64,000 nucleotides of DNA from Platycnemis pennipes (lineage: Eukaryota; Arthropoda; Insecta; Odonata; Platycnemididae): the NCBI GenBank assembly GCA_933228895.1, contig OW121855.1, forward strand, positions 46,080,698 to 46,144,697, written 5' to 3'. Positions 60,850 to 64,000 of this stretch are shown piece by piece. Below the pieces are notes generated by a model. That model was not told the origin of the DNA and did not search any database. It saw only the letters and a program-made list of their open reading frames with translations. The position numbers and the translations under genes are program-made. Each line of letters opens with the position of its first letter. The stretch's first letter is position 1.

Positions 60850-61595
60850 GCAGGAATTTGTTTTCAAAAGGGTGAATAATGAAGAAATACTTGGATTAGT
60901 TGGGGTGAAAATTTGTGGTAAATAAGCTAATTTCCATCATGTTGGTAAAATTAAAAAAATACATAAAAACACGCGAAGTACTAAACAAATAGCTTAAAAG
61001 ATTTATTCATTCTATCACGTATAACTCAAGTTTGTTCAATTAATGGGATTATCTAATGGCATGAGCTGGGAAATATTTCTAGTTTATTATTTAATTCGCT
61101 TATAGATATTACTTTTTATTATCTAGCAATATGATGTCCTTTGTGGCTAGCATTTATCTTGTCTCGTGGCTGTATGCTACATGTTTTCCTCGGGAAGGTA
61201 TGTGTTATCTGAACTCTTGCTTTCATTTGAGAAGTGCTTAAACGGAGTAGTATTTAATATGCCTTCATGGTAGCAAGCGCACTCCCTGATTGATAATGCA
61301 TGCCTGGTAACGGCTAATCTACTTACTAGACACCCTTGAGATGGCTTTCAGGGCATTATATAGGTGTAGAAGCAGATGATATGTAGATTATACCATATCG
61401 TACTACGATAAAATACGTTTTTGTGAACTAATTTTTTCTTGATACTTTGTTTGTGACTGCTTATTCCTCAATCCTATGGCAACCCTATTGCAAGACTACT
61501 GCGTTAAGTTGTATGGCTATTGTCATTGCATGCTCCACTGCGCTTGAATTTCCATCTTCGTGCCAATCCTGTTTGTGCCCCGCGATCCAGTGATA
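60850..61595. other. No feature recognised
   Basis: AT-rich DNA. Confidence 0.5.
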
Positions 61596-61599
61596 TTTT

Positions 61600-62140
61600 A
61601 TGCCACTGCCGATACAAATGAACCGCATCTTCCTTTCCTCTTCCATTTCCTCTCCTTTCTCGGGCAAGTATCTCGCCGAATCCCTTAGCAACCACCGAAG
61701 TTCTTACCATCTCTCTCCTCCCTTTGCGCAGCACTGTCTTCCCTATCCATCCATCCAAAACCCATCCCAGCCCTCCATAAAACCACCCGCATTCCGCACA
61801 CCACCGTCGTATCTCTTCCATCTGCGCATCTGGCTCGTTTAAGCACAAGCTATCCAAGAGTACATTCTCTTCCTTCTCCCTCGCTAACCTCTCTCCCCCC
61901 TCTCCCCTCTTCTCCCCTAAGGATCTCTATTTACGTCCTTATATCTTACTCTCCCTTTACATGTCTTCAGAGAACCCTTTTCTCTCCTCTATCTGTTTCT
62001 CTCATCCTCCCTACCCAAGTCTTGCTGCACTCACTGAGTGCTATCCTTCCTTCTTCGGCCCGATTCGGCATTAACTGCGCCCAGCCTTCTCGTATGGTTA
62101 CTATTGTTCCTTACCCTAGTCCTCCCACGGGGGTGTCGCG
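61600..62140 (+). other. Polypyrimidine island
   Basis: C+T-rich plus strand, strongest at 61,690-61,990. Frames up to 117 residues are compositional. Confidence 0.6.
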
Positions 62141-62144
62141 GTTT

Positions 62145-63105
62145 TATACGTGGCTACGTATTTACTTGTCCTGTGTCCCTATGATTACACCTTCACGTCA
62201 AATCTCTCAAATTCCTTTCATTTTTATGAGCAAAGGGTGGGCATAAAAGTTTGTTCGTCGATATTAACACTACAAGGGACTAGGTTATGCCCTAATAATA
62301 TAATTATAAGAAGGATATTTAATTGTGAAAACTACATCTCTATTTGTAATAGGATTTATCAACACTAAATTCAGCATGTACTTTAATGTTCCACTATCTT
62401 TAGCGTTGTAGTTGATTTTGTTTTCAGATTTTACAGTTTTTGTAGTATTACTGCATCGATCCTCGCTTAAGCCTGGTGTTAGCTGTAGTTGAGGGCCAAG
62501 GGCCATTTATTCACGTCATCGCCATTGTTGCCAGTCATGTAACTTATTTAGCATTGTTAACTCTTAATAATCACCGATATTGCTCCATACTTGACCTGTA
62601 ACAAGTTAGAATCGAATCAAGAGGTATCAGAGGATATGATAAGAATGGAATTCACTACCTTGCAAGCTCATCAAAAGTAGCTCGCATTTGGCACTTACAC
62701 TCTTGCGGTCTGACTTAAGATAAAAATGCCTATAACTCACTTATTAGCATTAGATCTTTAAGAAGCTTGTTTATTACGCGCTTAAAAATTAATTTTTAAT
62801 TTCATCACGACTATTCTCCCGGTTTTGTTGTGTATTGTACAAAATTCTTTGATATTATCTTATTTTGCTTAGATTTGCAGCTGTCACTGATCGTTGATGA
62901 TGATGATGATGATGTACTATGATTTTCCAGATATATTTGGAAACAATTGTAAATTTAAGAGTCTAAAAAAGCATTGTACTTGCTACTAAGTAAACTAAAT
63001 TAGAGACTTAGTTTCTTTGGTAACAGTACGCATCCAGGAATCTCTAAAAAAAAAATTTACAGAACATCCCGTCGTATTTTGTGAAATAATATCGTGGTGA
63101 GAGAC
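62145..63105. other. No gene recognised; (GAT)n microsatellite
   Basis: AT-rich, with a TGATGATGATGATGATGATG microsatellite at 62,895-62,914. Confidence 0.5.
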
Positions 63106-63108
63106 TTT

Positions 63109-63260
63109 TATTAATAATAATAATAATAAAGATTTATTTCACTCAAAATAGATACAAATAATAAATAAACATAAAAAGAGAGTGAAATTAGGCACCCCTG
63201 TAGGAAACTTCCTTTGTTGAGGTTGCCATTCCTTGATTATGGCGTTTTGCGGCAGTTACA
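63109..63260 (-). repeat. Interspersed repeat with (TAA)n tail, copy 2 (copy 1 at 14.7 kb)
   Basis: A (TAA)n run at 63,109-63,129 precedes GATTTATTTCACTC and, after about 40 bases, GTGAAATTAGGCACCCCT and GGTTGCCATTCC, shared with 14,725-14,870. Read on the minus strand it ends with a (TTA)n tail, as at the 3' end of a non-LTR element. Confidence 0.65.
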
Positions 63261-63264
63261 AGAG

Positions 63265-64000
63265 AAATTAAGAAAATGAAATATTAAGGGCTATACAACT
63301 AAACAGAGACGTGTCCTTGAATATTTAAATTGTCCTTAAATGTAAAAAAAATCTTCTTATCCCTAATGTTTTACATTAAATTCAGGTACATATTTCACAG
63401 CACATTCCAAATTTAATAAATGTAAAACTTTTCGGGAAAGATACAATCGAAGAAGGTGAGCAGCTATTTAAGCACCATCGTATCCATCGCTAACTACCAA
63501 GAATTATGAAATACTTTCAGAAATGTTTCAGTAAAATGAGTTCATTTCCTCAGTAATACCTAATTGAAGCAGGAACATGATATGTGATCGACTTGACGTT
63601 TTTCATAGCAAATCATGGTAAACTTCGCCGGAGATAATTTACAATCGAGTAATATTTTTGCAAATTATTGGTACACTCCATCAATTACACATTATTTAAT
63701 AGTTTATTTCCGCACTAAAATTAATATATTAAATAATCATCTCATTACACAGAGAAAAAGATGCATGGCACTACTTTTTGTCTTACCATTTTTTAAAGAG
63801 TTTTTTGATAAATATTTTATTTCATCCACATTGCCAGCATTTTTAATATTCTTTCCTTATCCTTCCTATAGGTACTGGTACATTTGTATATTAATCCTAA
63901 CTTTTTCGAAACTGCTACTTTAGCGGTCATGATTTCAGTGTTGTTACCGTTTATCGTGTTTATCACTTAGAATGAATTATTTTCAATGTCAATTATACAG
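63265..64000. other. No feature recognised
   Basis: AT-rich. The 102-residue frame at 63,615-63,923 is hydrophobic and Phe/Ile/Tyr-rich and matches no known family. Probably chance in AT-rich DNA. Confidence 0.45.

Overview
This window reads as non-coding, repeat-rich DNA of an arthropod, most probably an insect. It is AT-rich with many stops on both strands. All recognisable protein similarity belongs to transposable elements: LINEs, Penelope-like elements, a Tigger/pogo transposon and a Helitron. No bacterial-style gene arrangement, rRNA, functional tRNA, CRISPR array or convincing host exon is visible. The species is not identified; the arthropod call rests on the kinds of repeats present, which is family knowledge and not proof.

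Layout. 0.5-1.1 kb: 3' end of a LINE. 2.6-5.3 kb: two long polypyrimidine islands. 5.7-7.6 kb: decayed LINE on the minus strand. 11.5 kb: tRNA-like SINE head. 13.1-13.8 kb: pyrimidine island. 14.7-17.2 kb: repeat fragment, then a long R4/Dong-like LINE with recognisable reverse transcriptase. 17.6-18.6 kb: island. 19.65 kb: 232-bp MITE. 20.9-21.9 kb: island that flips from purine-rich to pyrimidine-rich. 23 kb: LINE tail. 25.9-26.8 kb: internally deleted Tigger transposon with perfect boundaries. 32.6-35.8 kb: two copies of one minus-strand LINE family flanking a purine island and an intact tRNA-derived SINE with a 13-bp target duplication. 36.8-38.3 kb: Penelope-like element with a small inverted duplication of itself. 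41.6 kb: 71-bp MITE. 43.4-51.7 kb: several pyrimidine islands and hairpins. 52.3-53.6 kb: deleted Helitron with both termini. 54.3 kb: inverted SINE-like arms. 55.87-58.57 kb: nested composite element with 14-bp inverted termini, containing a tandem repeat, a MITE and a LINE tail. 59.1-60.9 kb: LINE, SINE and Penelope-like remnants. 61.6-62.1 kb: island. 63.1 kb: second copy of the repeat seen at 14.7 kb.

No genes act together as a pathway here. The interest lies in the structure of mobile DNA: nested insertions, deletion derivatives that keep their ends, a hairpin motif of form CTGANGA-stem-GAAAC at two loci with a weaker third match (possibly related to the hammerhead ribozymes known from Penelope-like elements, though not canonical), and recurrent kilobase-scale purine/pyrimidine strand-asymmetric islands that no recognised repeat explains. 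All coordinates of decayed elements are approximate, because boundaries were read by eye.
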